Below are positions 1 to 8,254 of a stretch of DNA of 10,134 nucleotides, piece by piece. The notes beneath the pieces were generated by a model, which saw only the letters and a program-made list of their open reading frames with translations, was not told where the DNA came from and made no database searches. The stretch spans positions 1 through 10,134 of the forward strand of contig JAUMYR010000039.1 of NCBI GenBank assembly GCA_030528545.1. Direction: 5' to 3'. The stretch comes from Propionibacteriaceae bacterium (lineage in GTDB: Bacteria > Actinomycetota > Actinomycetes > Propionibacteriales > Propionibacteriaceae). Position 1 is the first letter of the stretch. The number at the start of each line of letters is the position of its first letter. Position numbers and translations under genes: made by a program.

Positions 1-1284
1 CCGCTGGCGGTGCGGTTGCGTCCCCGCAGCCTGGACGAGATCGTGGGCCAGCAACACTTGCTCGGTGCGGGCGCCCCGCTGCGGCGGCTGGCCGAGGGCA
101 AACCGATGTCGGTCTTCCTGTGGGGCCCGCCCGGGGTCGGCAAGACCACCATCGCCTATGTCGTGTCCCAGGCCACCAGCCAGCGCTTCGTGGAGGTCTC
201 GGCGGTGACCGCCGGGGTCAAAGAGGTCCGGGCCGAGATCGACACCGCCAAGCGCGAACTCGCCCTCGGGCGTCCCACGGTGCTGTTCGTGGACGAGGTG
301 CACCGCTTCTCCAAGACCCAGCAGGACGTGCTGCTGCCAGCGGTGGAGAACCGCCTGGTCACCCTCATCGCGGCCACCACCGAGAATCCCTCCTTCTCGG
401 TGATCTCGCCGCTGCTATCCCGCTCGCTGCTGCTTCGTCTGGTCCCGCTCACCGACGAGGACGTTTCGGCCCTGCTCGACAAGGGGCTCGGCCACGAACG
501 CGGCCTGGTCCGCCCCGACGGGGGACGCTACCAGCTGGACGGCGACGCCCGGGCCATGATCGTGCGCCTCGCCGGTGGGGACGCACGCCGGGCGCTCACC
601 TACCTGGAGGAGGCGGCCGCCGGTGCCGAAGAACGAGAGGTCATCACCGCCGAGATCGTCTCGGCCGCGGTCGATAAGGCCGCGATCCGCTACGACCGGG
701 CCGGAGACCAGCACTACGACGTCATCAGCGCCTTCATCAAGTCGATCCGCGGTTCGGATGTCAACGCCGCGCTGCACTACCTGGCCCGGATGCTGGAGGC
801 GGGCGAGGACCCCCGCTTCATCGCCCGGCGCCTCATCATCTCGGCCTCGGAAGACATCGGTCTGGCCGCGCCGAGCGTCCTGCAGACAGCGGTCGCGGCG
901 GCTCAGGCCGTCCAGCTGATCGGCATGCCCGAGGCCAGGATCACCCTGGCGCACGCCACGGTCGCCGCCGCGATGGCACCCAAATCGAATGCGGCCTACC
1001 TCGGAATCAGCGCCGCGATCGCTGATGTGCAGGCCGGGCGTGGGGGCCAGGTGCCGCCACACCTGAGAGATGCCCACTACAGTGGAGCGGCCGGACACGG
1101 GCACGGCGTCGGCTATCGCTACGCACACGACTTCCCCCACGGTGTGGCCGCCCAGCAATACCTGCCCGACGACCTGGTGGGCGCCGATTACTATCGCCCA
1201 ACCCGGCATGGTGCCGAGGCCGCGATCGCCGATCGGCTGGAGGTCCTCAAAGGCCTCCTCGGCGGCCCGGAGGGCTCTCGGTGA
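1..1284 (+). CDS. rarA: Replication-associated recombination protein A (RarA/MgsA AAA+ ATPase), 5' partial
   Basis: RarA is a cytoplasmic AAA+ ATPase of the clamp-loader superfamily that acts at stalled replication forks and single-stranded DNA gaps. The reading frame is open from base 1 (Pro-Leu-Ala-Val-Arg), and the conserved family start region is cut off, so the true start lies upstream; the GTG at 10 is an internal Val. Seen in order: Walker A GPPGVGKT at 124-147, Walker B with FVDE at 286-297, a sensor-1 Asn in ATTENPSF at 385-387, a sensor-2-like GGDARRAL near 577-600, and the C-terminal oligomerisation region ending in [17 protein letters not shown], typical of RarA. The 427 visible codons are nearly the full length of the family. 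The stop is TGA at 1282-1284. It lies 64 bases before the next gene and may be a separate transcription unit. In actinobacteria rarA commonly sits upstream of alaS, which agrees with the context here. Identification is secure from the motif set. Confidence 0.95.
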   Translation, partial: PLAVRLRPRSLDEIVGQQHLLGAGAPLRRLAEGKPMSVFLWGPPGVGKTTIAYVVSQATSQRFVEVSAVTAGVKEVRAEIDTAKRELALGRPTVLFVDEVHRFSKTQQDVLLPAVENRLVTLIAATTENPSFSVISPLLSRSLLLRLVPLTDEDVSALLDKGLGHERGLVRPDGGRYQLDGDARAMIVRLAGGDARRALTYLEEAAAGAEEREVITAEIVSAAVDKAAIRYDRAGDQHYDVISAFIKSIRGSDVNAALHYLARMLEAGEDPRFIARRLIISASEDIGLAAPSVLQTAVAAAQAVQLIGMPEARITLAHATVAAAMAPKSNAAYLGISAAIADVQAGRGGQVPPHLRDAHYSGAAGHGHGVGYRYAHDFPHGVAAQQYLPDDLVGADYYRPTRHGAEAAIADRLEVLKGLLGGPEGSR

Positions 1285-1291
1285 GTGCGGG

Positions 1292-1321
1292 GTGACCACC
1301 GGCTCGCCCGGGCACTAAAGT
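1292..1321 (+). promoter_or_regulatory. Weak candidate promoter before the DUF948-alaS-aro run
   Basis: In the 64-base gap after rarA there is GTGACC at 1292-1297 (4 of 6 to TTGACA) and TAAAGT at 1316-1321 (4 of 6 to TATAAT), separated by 18 bases. Transcription would start near 1327 and give a leader of about 20 bases. It is the only gap larger than 23 bases before the long run of closely packed genes, so a promoter is expected about here. The match is weak and could be chance. Confidence 0.3.
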
Positions 1322-1348
1322 GAGTCCGTCACCGGACAAGGAGAAGCC

Positions 1349-1738
1349 ATGACTCTTGGAGAAGTAGCCGGACTGATCGCGGCCATCGCGTTCTGCATCC
1401 TGGTCGGCGTCACCGCCGTGCCGCTATTCAAGCTCGGGCGGGTGCTTGAGGAATTGCGGCTGGCCGTGCGTGACTTCGGCCACGGCACCGTGCCCATCCT
1501 GCACGAACTGAAGGAGACCGTGACCGCGACCAACACCGAGCTGGAGAAGCTGTCGCTGGTCACCGAGGATGTCTCGAAGGTCTCCGGCCACGCCACGGTC
1601 GTCAGCGAGAACGCGGCCAACCTGACCCAGCTATTCGCCGCGACCCTGGGCGGCCCGCTGGTCAAGACCGCGGCCCTCAGCTATGGCGTCCGCCGCGCCT
1701 TCAAAGGGCGTCAGGCCAAGAAGGGCGGACGCTCATGA
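1349..1738 (+). CDS. DUF948-family membrane-anchored protein, function unknown
   Basis: A 129-residue protein with one N-terminal hydrophobic segment (about residues 6-28, around IAAIAFCILVGVTAVPLF). A long amphipathic, helix-forming region follows, rich in Glu, Leu, Val and Thr (about 30-90), then a basic tail ending RRAFKGRQAKKGGRS. This is the layout of DUF948 proteins, which are annotated upstream of alaS in many actinobacteria. The start is well supported: AAGGAG at 1338-1343 lies five bases before ATG. The stop overlaps the next start in ATGA at 1735-1738, so the two small genes are probably co-translated and may act together at the membrane. No catalytic motif is visible. The family assignment rests on architecture plus position, and the biochemical role is unknown. 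Confidence 0.8.
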   Translation: MTLGEVAGLIAAIAFCILVGVTAVPLFKLGRVLEELRLAVRDFGHGTVPILHELKETVTATNTELEKLSLVTEDVSKVSGHATVVSENAANLTQLFAATLGGPLVKTAALSYGVRRAFKGRQAKKGGRS

Positions 1739-1965
1739 GGCGGTTGTTCTGGTTCGCGGTCGGGGTCGGGCTGACGGTGCTGGTGGTGACCAAGGGCAAG
1801 GAGATCGTCCACCGTTTCACTCCCGCCGGGGTCAGTGAGCAGGTGAGCGAACAGGGCAAGAACCTGCTCAACACCGCCCGGGAGTTTCTCAACGACGTGA
1901 CCACCGCGATGAACGAACGCGAAGCCGAGTTGCGCGCTGAGCTTAATATGGCGCAGAAGAACTGA
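1735..1965 (+). CDS. Small single-pass membrane protein, DUF6167-like, function unknown
   Basis: A 76-residue protein with a short basic N-terminus (MRR), one hydrophobic segment (about residues 4-20, FWFAVGVGLTVLVV) and then a charged helical tail with several Glu and Lys. The layout suggests a single membrane anchor with the tail in the cytoplasm. The start overlaps the stop of the upstream DUF948 gene (ATGA, 1735-1738), and alaS begins 23 bases after its stop. A small protein of this kind between the DUF948 gene and alaS is a recurring actinobacterial arrangement, annotated as DUF6167 in Streptomyces. The assignment here is by position, size and topology, since at this length sequence similarity cannot be judged by eye. 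It has no recognisable motif and its function is unknown. Confidence 0.7.
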   Translation: MRRLFWFAVGVGLTVLVVTKGKEIVHRFTPAGVSEQVSEQGKNLLNTAREFLNDVTTAMNEREAELRAELNMAQKN

Positions 1966-1988
1966 TTGACCAGGTAGGGACCACATAC

Positions 1989-4643
1989 ATGAAGACCGCT
2001 GACATCCGGCAGCTGTACCTTGACTTTTTCGCCAGCCGTGGCCACACGGTCGTGCCGAGCACCTCCTTGCTGTACAACGATCCGACGCTGCTGTTCGTCA
2101 ACGCTGGCATGGTCCCGTTCAAGTCCTATTTCGAGGGCACCGAACCCGCTCCGTTCCGCCGTGCCGTGAGCTGCCAGAAATGCGTGCGCACGCTCGACAT
2201 CGACGATGTCGGCAAGACCACCCGGCACGGCACCTTCTTCCAGATGAACGGCAATTTCAGTTTCGGCGACTATTTCAAGGCCGGGGCTATCGAGATGGCC
2301 TGGGAACTGGTCACCAGCGAACAGCACAACGGAGGCTTCGGTTTCGATCCCGACAAGGTATGGGTCACCGTGCTGCACGGTGACGACGAGGCCGCCCAGC
2401 TGTGGCGCAAGGCCGGGGTCCCATCCAGTCGAATCCAGTTCCGGGGGCTGAAGGATAACTACTGGCACATGGGTGTGCCCGGACCAGGTGGCCCCTCCTC
2501 GGAGATCTACATCGACCGTGGCCCTGAATACGGTCCCGATGGTGGCCCCGAGGCCGACGAGGACCGCTTTCTCGAGATCTGGAACCTGGTGTTCCAGCAG
2601 GAAGAGATCACCAATGTCTTGGGCAAGGATTCCTTCGACGTGGTCCGGCCGCTGGCCAGCCAGAACATCGACACTGGTAACGGCCTGGAGCGCACCGCCT
2701 ACCTGTTGCAGGGTGTGGCCAACATGTACGAGATCGACGAGGTCTTCCCCGTCATCGCCCGCGCCGAGGAGCTGTCGGGACGCCGCTACGGTGCCGACCC
2801 AGCCGACGATGTGCGGTTCCGGGTGGTCGCCGATCATGTCCGCTCCGGACTGATGCTGATGAGCGACGGAGTCACTCCGGGCAACGAGGCCCGTGGCTAT
2901 GTGCTGCGCCGCCTGCTGCGCCGCTCGATCCGTGCCATGCGGCTGCTCGGTGTGCATGAGCCGGTCCTGGAGCAGCTACTGCCGGTCAGCCGCGACCTCA
3001 TGCGCCATTCCTACCCCGAGATAGACCAGCAGTGGCAGCGGGTGAGCCAGGTCGCTTCCGCCGAGGAGGACAGTTTCCGGCGGACGCTGGCATCGGGCAC
3101 CAGCATCTTCGATCTGGCTGTCGCCGAGACCAAGGCCTCCCAGCGCGCCACTTTGTCGGGGGACAAGGCCTTCCAGTTGCACGACAGCTACGGCTTCCCG
3201 ATCGATCTGACGCTGGAGATGGCCGCCGAGCAGGGACTGACGGTTGACCGGGATCGTTTCGCGGCGCTGATGCAGGAGCAGAAGGACCGGGCGCGCGCCG
3301 ACGCGATCGCCAAGAAGGGCGGTACCACCAGCACCGACGCTTACCGGGAACTCCGGGACGCGGGCGAGGTCGCGTTCCTTGGCTACACCGATCTCAATGT
3401 GACCTCCTCGGTGCGGGGAATCGTCCGGGATGGAGTCGTGGTCGACCGGGCCCTCGACGGCGAGACCGTTGAGGTGGTGCTAGCCGAGACCCCGTTCTAC
3501 GCGGAAGCTGGCGGCCAGGTGGCCGACCGGGGCCGGATCACCGGCGACGGGTTCAGCCTTGAGGTACTGGATGTGCAGCGTCCGGTTCCCGGGCTGATCG
3601 TGCACCAGGTGCAGGTCCTCGGTGAGTTGCCTACCGGCTCGCGCGTCGACGCGATGGTGGATGCCGCCAACCGGTTCGCTGCGTGCCAGGCCCACACCGC
3701 CACCCATGTGCTGCACGCGGCGTTGCGGGAATACCTCGGTCCGACCGCCGTGCAGGCAGGTTCGTTCAACAAGCCCGGATATCTGCGTTTCGACTTCGCT
3801 TCGGCCCAAGGGCTCTCACCCGCGCTCCGGGCCGAGATCGAGGCTCGCTGCAACCTGGCTATCCGTGACGACTTCGAGATCACCGATCAGCAGCTTCCCC
3901 TGGAGGAGGCGAAGGCGCGCGGGGCTATGGCGATGTTCGGCGAGAAGTACCCGCCAATCGTTCGCATGGTCGAGTTCGCGGGGGAGTGGTCGCGGGAGCT
4001 CTGCGGGGGGACTCACCTGAGCCGCACCAGCCAGATCGGACTGCTGAATCTGCTGGCCGAGTCTTCCATCGGATCTGGGGTCCGCCGCGTCGAGGCCCTG
4101 GTCTCGACCGATGCTTTCGAGCACTTCGCAGCCGAGCGTGCCCTGGTGAATCAGCTCACCGACACGCTGCGCGTCCCGGCAGATCAGCTTCCTGGGAGGG
4201 TCGAGAAGCTCTTGTCCTCCTTGAAGGAGGCCGAGAAGCAGATCGCCGAACTCAAGGCGGCGCAGTTGCGTGCGGGGCTGGACTCGCTGGTGGCCTCCGC
4301 CAGGGACATCGACGGCGTCCGGCTCCTCGCGTCGCGGGTTCCCGGCGTCAGCGGCAACGAGTTGCGCACCCTCGCCTCGGACGCCCGCGCCCGGTTCGGT
4401 TCCGATGCGGCGGTGGTCGCTCTGGTCGGGGGCAGCACGGACAAGCCCGCTGCGATCGTGGCGACCAATGAGGCTGCCCGGGATCAGGGGCTCAAGGCCG
4501 GGGTGCTGATCGGCCTAGCCTGCGCCGAGCTCGGCGGCCGCGGTGGCGGCAAGGACGATATGGCTCAGGGTGGGGGAACCAACGCCGCCGGGGCTGAGCA
4601 AGCCCTGGCCCGTATCGAAGAGGCGATCAGGGCGCGTGGCTGA
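1989..4643 (+). CDS. alaS: Alanine--tRNA ligase
   Basis: Cytoplasmic class II aminoacyl-tRNA synthetase that charges tRNA-Ala and hydrolyses mischarged Ser- and Gly-tRNA-Ala. At 884 residues it has the full usual length. The N-terminal catalytic core contains motif 1 around NDPTLLFVNAGMVPFK and motif 2 RHGTFFQM at residues 79-86. The helical tRNA-binding domain follows, with GNEARGYVLRRLLRRSIR. The editing domain carries the zinc-binding pairs HTATH (His569, His573) and CGGTH (Cys672, His676). A C-Ala domain closes the protein with the glycine-rich GGRGGGKDDMAQGGG at 849-863. The start ATG is preceded by AGGTAGGGA at 1972-1980. The 23-base gap upstream leaves no room for a T-box leader, so no tRNA-dependent attenuation is visible. 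Its 3' end overlaps ruvX by 8 bases. All key editing and catalytic motifs are present, and nothing is unusual. Confidence 0.98.
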   Translation: MKTADIRQLYLDFFASRGHTVVPSTSLLYNDPTLLFVNAGMVPFKSYFEGTEPAPFRRAVSCQKCVRTLDIDDVGKTTRHGTFFQMNGNFSFGDYFKAGAIEMAWELVTSEQHNGGFGFDPDKVWVTVLHGDDEAAQLWRKAGVPSSRIQFRGLKDNYWHMGVPGPGGPSSEIYIDRGPEYGPDGGPEADEDRFLEIWNLVFQQEEITNVLGKDSFDVVRPLASQNIDTGNGLERTAYLLQGVANMYEIDEVFPVIARAEELSGRRYGADPADDVRFRVVADHVRSGLMLMSDGVTPGNEARGYVLRRLLRRSIRAMRLLGVHEPVLEQLLPVSRDLMRHSYPEIDQQWQRVSQVASAEEDSFRRTLASGTSIFDLAVAETKASQRATLSGDKAFQLHDSYGFPIDLTLEMAAEQGLTVDRDRFAALMQEQKDRARADAIAKKGGTTSTDAYRELRDAGEVAFLGYTDLNVTSSVRGIVRDGVVVDRALDGETVEVVLAETPFYAEAGGQVADRGRITGDGFSLEVLDVQRPVPGLIVHQVQVLGELPTGSRVDAMVDAANRFAACQAHTATHVLHAALREYLGPTAVQAGSFNKPGYLRFDFASAQGLSPALRAEIEARCNLAIRDDFEITDQQLPLEEAKARGAMAMFGEKYPPIVRMVEFAGEWSRELCGGTHLSRTSQIGLLNLLAESSIGSGVRRVEALVSTDAFEHFAAERALVNQLTDTLRVPADQLPGRVEKLLSSLKEAEKQIAELKAAQLRAGLDSLVASARDIDGVRLLASRVPGVSGNELRTLASDARARFGSDAAVVALVGGSTDKPAAIVATNEAARDQGLKAGVLIGLACAELGGRGGGKDDMAQGGGTNAAGAEQALARIEEAIRARG

Positions 4644-5091
4644 GTTACGCCCGGGGGTCCGGCTCGCCCTGGATTGGGGAAAAGCGCGCATCGGGGTCGC
4701 CGCGTGTGACCGCGAGGGCGTGCTCGCCTATCCCGTTGAGACCGTGGCGACCAGTGAGGCTGCCCGCCGGTTGCCGCAGCTGGTCGCCGAGTATGAGCCC
4801 GCCGAGATCGTTTTGGGCTTGCCGGTCGACCTGAGGGGCGAGCGCGGCCTCGCCGCCCAGCACGTCCTGGACCAGGCCCGCCAGGTGGCACCGCTGCTCG
4901 CTGTCCCCATCCGTCTGGTCGACGAGCGGCTGAGCACGGTCTCGGCCTCACGTAGGCTGGGTCAGGCAGGCAAGAACTCTCGGGCTCAGCGGCAACTGAT
5001 CGACCAGGCCGCCGCGATAGAGATTCTGAACAGCGCATTGGACGCCGAACGCCGCGGTCAGCTCGGCGAACTCTTGATGGAGGAGGGCTAG
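4636..5091 (+). CDS. ruvX: RuvX/YqgF-family Holliday junction resolvase-like nuclease
   Basis: A 151-residue RNase H-fold protein of the RuvX (YqgF) family. The family is linked to 16S pre-rRNA 5' maturation in E. coli and to Holliday junction resolution in mycobacteria. Visible motifs are ALDWGKARIGVA with catalytic Asp13, the EIVLGLPVDLRGERG strand-turn, LVDERLST with Glu97, and IDQAAAIEIL with Asp123, giving the expected Asp-Glu-Asp triad. The start chosen is GTG at 4636, which overlaps the alaS stop by 8 bases and gives the normal family length. The frame stays open further upstream, but an earlier start would add about 30 residues of out-of-frame alaS sequence unlike the family. The nearest purine-rich stretches are AGGG at 4629-4632 (tight) and AGAGG at 4619-4623 (distant), so translation probably depends on coupling to alaS. 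Position between alaS and mltG is the conserved actinobacterial arrangement. Confidence 0.93.
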   Translation: MAELRPGVRLALDWGKARIGVAACDREGVLAYPVETVATSEAARRLPQLVAEYEPAEIVLGLPVDLRGERGLAAQHVLDQARQVAPLLAVPIRLVDERLSTVSASRRLGQAGKNSRAQRQLIDQAAAIEILNSALDAERRGQLGELLMEEG

Positions 5092-6215
5092 TGAACCACT
5101 CGTCTAGCAGCGACAATGAGGGCCTGGACTGGAAGCGGATCGGATACCGGGCGCGCTCGGCCTTCGCGGTCGTGCTGTCGCTGGTGATCCTCGTCGGCGG
5201 CGGCTGGTTCGCTGGTTCCAAACTCTATTCGGGCTATATGAACTGGCGGACAGCCGATGACTATATCGGTCAGGGCAAAGACGAGGTCATCGTGACCATC
5301 CCGGCCGGGGCGTCCCTCACCGACATCGGCGGGATCCTGATCGACGAGAACGTCATCCGCGGCATCAAGGCCTTCCGTTCGGCGGTCAACGCCGAACCCG
5401 CGGCGAAAGGCATCCAGGCCGGACGCTACAAGCTCAAGAAGGAGCTGCCTGCCAAGGCCGCCGTCGCGATGCTGCTCGATCCCAAGAACCGGGTGGTGAA
5501 CCGAGTCACGATCATTGAGGGCCTGCGCATGGAACGCCAGTGGGCCGCGATCTCGAAGTCCACCGGGATACCGGTGGAAGACCTGAAGACCGCTTCCGGC
5601 AACCCCGATTACGGACTTCCCGCCTGGGCGGCGGGTAAGCCGGAGGGTTTCCTGTTCCCCGACACCTATGAGATCGCGGAGAAACCGACCGCGACCGAGA
5701 TCCTCACGAAGCAGACCGCCCAGTTCGCCGAAGTCGTCTCAGCGCTGGAGTTCGAGGACAAGGCCAAGGAACTGGAGATCACGCCCCTACAGGCCCTGAC
5801 CGTGGCGAGCCTGGTGCAGGCCGAGGTCCGCCGCCCCGAGGACATGCCCATGGTGGCCCGCGTCGTCTACAACCGGCTCGCCAAGAAGATGCCCCTGCAG
5901 TTCGATTCCACGGTGCACTACGTCACCAACAAGTACGACAAGGTGTTCACCACCGACGCCGACCGCGCGATCGACTCGGAGTACAACACCTACCATCCCT
6001 CGACCGCTGGCAAGCTGCCTCCCGGCCCCATCAACTCGCCGGGCAAGGAGGCCCTCGCCGCCGCGATCTCACCGGCCGATTCGGACGCGCTGTACTTCGT
6101 GACGATCAACCTGGACTCCGGCGAGACGGCTTTCGCCGCGACCTATGAGGAGCACCAGCAGAACAACGCCAAGCTCCAGGCCTGGTGCAAGGCCAACCAG
6201 GGCAAGTGTGCCTGA
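5091..6215 (+). CDS. mltG: Endolytic murein transglycosylase MltG (YceG-like)
   Basis: MltG is an inner-membrane lytic transglycosylase that cleaves nascent glycan strands and sets their length. The 374-residue protein has a cytoplasmic N-terminus of about 23 residues, one membrane segment (about 24-42, AFAVVLSLVILVGGGWF), a LysM-like subdomain (about 66-100, VIVTIPAGASLTDIG) and the YceG catalytic domain. Landmarks are EGFLFPDTYEI at 185-195 and ASLVQAEVRRPEDM, where Glu245 aligns with the catalytic Glu of the family (ASIVEKE in E. coli-type enzymes). The downstream signature NRL-x4-MPLQFDSTVHY is also present. The GTG start shares a base with the ruvX stop (TAGTG) and is set by a strong GGAGGAGG at 5079-5086. 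The protein ends in WCKANQGKCA, with two Cys five residues apart on the outer face. It sits in the conserved position between ruvX and aroE. Confidence 0.95.
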   Translation: MNHSSSSDNEGLDWKRIGYRARSAFAVVLSLVILVGGGWFAGSKLYSGYMNWRTADDYIGQGKDEVIVTIPAGASLTDIGGILIDENVIRGIKAFRSAVNAEPAAKGIQAGRYKLKKELPAKAAVAMLLDPKNRVVNRVTIIEGLRMERQWAAISKSTGIPVEDLKTASGNPDYGLPAWAAGKPEGFLFPDTYEIAEKPTATEILTKQTAQFAEVVSALEFEDKAKELEITPLQALTVASLVQAEVRRPEDMPMVARVVYNRLAKKMPLQFDSTVHYVTNKYDKVFTTDADRAIDSEYNTYHPSTAGKLPPGPINSPGKEALAAAISPADSDALYFVTINLDSGETAFAATYEEHQQNNAKLQAWCKANQGKCA

Positions 6216-6218
6216 GGC

Positions 6219-7040
6219 ATGACCAAACGCTGCGCGGTCATCGGTGACCCAGCCTCCCACTCCCTGTCACCGGCGATCCACAAGGCCGGTTATGCGGCCT
6301 GCGGGCTCGACTGGGATTACTCCGCCGTGGACATCCCCGCGGCCGGGCTGGACTCTTTCGTGTCGCGATGCTCCACCGATCCGGACTGGGTGGGACTGAG
6401 CGTCACGGCCCCGCACAAGGGGGCGATCCTCGCCCATGGCGAGCCGGACGCCGTGACTCGGCTGGTGGGGGGCGCCAACACGCTGGTGTTCGCCGCTACG
6501 CCACGGCTCTACAACACCGATGTGCCGGGATTCGTGCGCGCCTGGCAGGCGCACGGTGAGTCGTCGCTCACCAGCGCGGCGATCGCAGGCAACGGCGCGA
6601 CCGCCCGCTCCCTGCTGGTGGCCCTCGCCGGTCTCGACGTGAAAGAGGTCATCGTGCTGGCGCGGAACCCGGAACGGGCCCGCGGACTGATCGACCTCGG
6701 CACCGCGCTCGGTGTGGGGATCTCGGCCGTGGGCCTGGAGGAGCACTTCGACGGGGTGGACCTGATCGCGAACACCATCCCGGGGGAGGCGACAGCGCCG
6801 CACGCCAGAGCCTGGGCGCGGGCCGCCCGGGTCGTCTTCGACGCGGTCTACGATCCCTGGCCCACCCCCCTGGGCATCGCGGCCGAGAGATCGGGGAGGA
6901 AGGCGATCAGCGGACTGGACCTGCTCGCCGGGCAGGCTGTCGATCAGTTCGCCCACTTCACCGGCCAGGAGATCGCCTTCAGCCAGTGCCGACGCGCGGC
7001 TGAGGCTGAGCTGCGCCGCCGCCGATCTTTGACACAATAA
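6219..7040 (+). CDS. aroE: Shikimate dehydrogenase (NADP+)
   Basis: A cytoplasmic enzyme that reduces 3-dehydroshikimate to shikimate, step four of the chorismate pathway. The 273 residues match the family length. The N-terminal substrate domain has HSLSPAIH with shikimate-contacting Ser15 and Ser17, SVTAPHK with the catalytic Lys67, and NTDVPGF with the partner Asp101. The Rossmann domain shows GNGATARS at 124-131, a departure from the common GAGGAA pattern. The ARNPERAR segment further on is the type of Arg-containing loop that selects NADPH. The C-terminal [18 protein letters not shown] fits the family's substrate-binding Gln region. The ATG lies 3 bases after the mltG stop and has only GAGG directly against it, so initiation is probably coupled to mltG. 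The quinate/shikimate paralogue YdiB is a less likely alternative given the clustering with aroC, aroK and aroB. Confidence 0.94.
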   Translation: MTKRCAVIGDPASHSLSPAIHKAGYAACGLDWDYSAVDIPAAGLDSFVSRCSTDPDWVGLSVTAPHKGAILAHGEPDAVTRLVGGANTLVFAATPRLYNTDVPGFVRAWQAHGESSLTSAAIAGNGATARSLLVALAGLDVKEVIVLARNPERARGLIDLGTALGVGISAVGLEEHFDGVDLIANTIPGEATAPHARAWARAARVVFDAVYDPWPTPLGIAAERSGRKAISGLDLLAGQAVDQFAHFTGQEIAFSQCRRAAEAELRRRRSLTQ

Positions 7041-7045
7041 CGGCC

Positions 7046-8254
7046 ATGCTTCGCTACCTCACCGCCGGAGAGTCCCACGGCCCAGCCCTCCTCGCCATCC
7101 TTGAGGGGATACCGGCCCATGTCGAGATCACCACGGCCGACCTCCGGTCTGCGCTTGCCCGCCGCAGGCTCGGCGCCGGGCGTGGGGCCAGGATGAAGTT
7201 CGAAGCCGATGAGGTGAGCCTCCTCGGCGGGGTACGGCACGGATACACCCTGGGGTCTCCCATCGCCATTCAGGTCGGCAACACCGAGTGGCCGAAGTGG
7301 ACGACCGTGATGTCGGCTGACCCGGTCGATGCCGAGGAGCTAGCCTCCCTGGCCCGCAACGCGCCGCTGCGCAGGCCGCGCCCCGGCCACGCCGATCTCG
7401 CCGGGATGCAGAAATACGATTTCGACGAAGCCAGACCGATCCTGGAACGGGCATCGGCCCGAGAGACCGCCGCCCGGGTCGCGGCGGGCGAGGTGGCCAG
7501 GGCTTTCCTGGCCCAGGCCTGCGGCATCGAGATCATCAGCCATGTGGTCGAGCTGGGGCCGGTCAAGGCTAAGAGCTCCCGTCTGCCTACGCTGGCTGAC
7601 CGCGACGCCATCGACGCCGATCCGGTGCGCTGTTTCGGTGACGCCGCGGCGGCCGAGGCGATGCTGGCCGAGGTCGAGGCCTGCCACCGGGAGGGCGACA
7701 CCCTCGGAGGGGTCGTCGAGGTCGTGGCCTGGAATCTTCCCCCCGGGCTCGGCTCGCATATCCAGGGCGACCGGAGGCTGGACGCCCGCCTCGCCGGGGC
7801 GCTCATGGGAATCCAGGCGATCAAGGGAGTAGAGATCGGTGACGGTTTCGAGCTGGCGCGGGTGAGAGGTTCCCAGGCTCACGACGAGATCGTGCCGACC
7901 CCCGACGGCATCTCCCGGGCGAGCGGTCATGCCGGTGGCACGGAGGGGGGCATGTCGACCGGAGAGCCGCTGCGGGTAAGGGCCGCCATGAAACCCATCG
8001 CGACGGTCCCTCGGGCACTGCGGACACTGGACGTGCTCACCGGGGAACCGGCTAGCGCCCACCACCAGCGCTCCGATGTCTGTGCGGTGCCCGCTGCCGG
8101 GGTGATCGCCGAGGCGATGGTGGCCCTGGTGCTGGCCGAGGCGGTGCTGGACAAGTTCGGCGGAGATTCCCTGGACGAGGTGCGGCGCAACTGCCAGGCC
8201 TACCTGGCACGCCTGGCGGAACGCCGCCTCCGGCTCAATCCGGGGCAGCGATGA
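7046..8254 (+). CDS. aroC: Chorismate synthase
   Basis: Converts 5-enolpyruvylshikimate-3-phosphate to chorismate, the last step of the pathway, using reduced FMN. The 402 residues fit the longer bacterial form. All three family signatures are visible: GESHGPAL with His11, the RPGHADLAG to [23 protein letters not shown] block with His115, and [12 protein letters not shown] with Asp344. These include the two catalytic histidines and the conserved aspartate. The gene starts 5 bases after the aroE stop, and I see no Shine-Dalgarno sequence in the 25 bases before ATG. Coupling to aroE or a leaderless start are both possible. Its stop overlaps the aroK start in ATGA (8251-8254). In M. tuberculosis the same product is named AroF. 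Confidence 0.98.
   Translation: MLRYLTAGESHGPALLAILEGIPAHVEITTADLRSALARRRLGAGRGARMKFEADEVSLLGGVRHGYTLGSPIAIQVGNTEWPKWTTVMSADPVDAEELASLARNAPLRRPRPGHADLAGMQKYDFDEARPILERASARETAARVAAGEVARAFLAQACGIEIISHVVELGPVKAKSSRLPTLADRDAIDADPVRCFGDAAAAEAMLAEVEACHREGDTLGGVVEVVAWNLPPGLGSHIQGDRRLDARLAGALMGIQAIKGVEIGDGFELARVRGSQAHDEIVPTPDGISRASGHAGGTEGGMSTGEPLRVRAAMKPIATVPRALRTLDVLTGEPASAHHQRSDVCAVPAAGVIAEAMVALVLAEAVLDKFGGDSLDEVRRNCQAYLARLAERRLRLNPGQR

Noticed and set aside
415..1299. Long minus-strand frame opposite rarA
   Set aside because: It is a shadow of the RarA coding frame, with no domain recognisable.
1966..1988. T-box or attenuator before alaS
   Set aside because: Only 23 bases separate alaS from the upstream stop, too short for such a leader, and no stem is visible.
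1701..2957. Long minus-strand frame opposite the DUF948 pair and alaS
   Set aside because: It is a frame shadow caused by GC-rich codon use. The + strand genes have full family motifs across the same bases.
4543..4635. Upstream start giving a longer RuvX
   Set aside because: The added 31 residues are out-of-frame alaS sequence encoding the conserved C-Ala end. The family's N-terminus fits the GTG at 4636.
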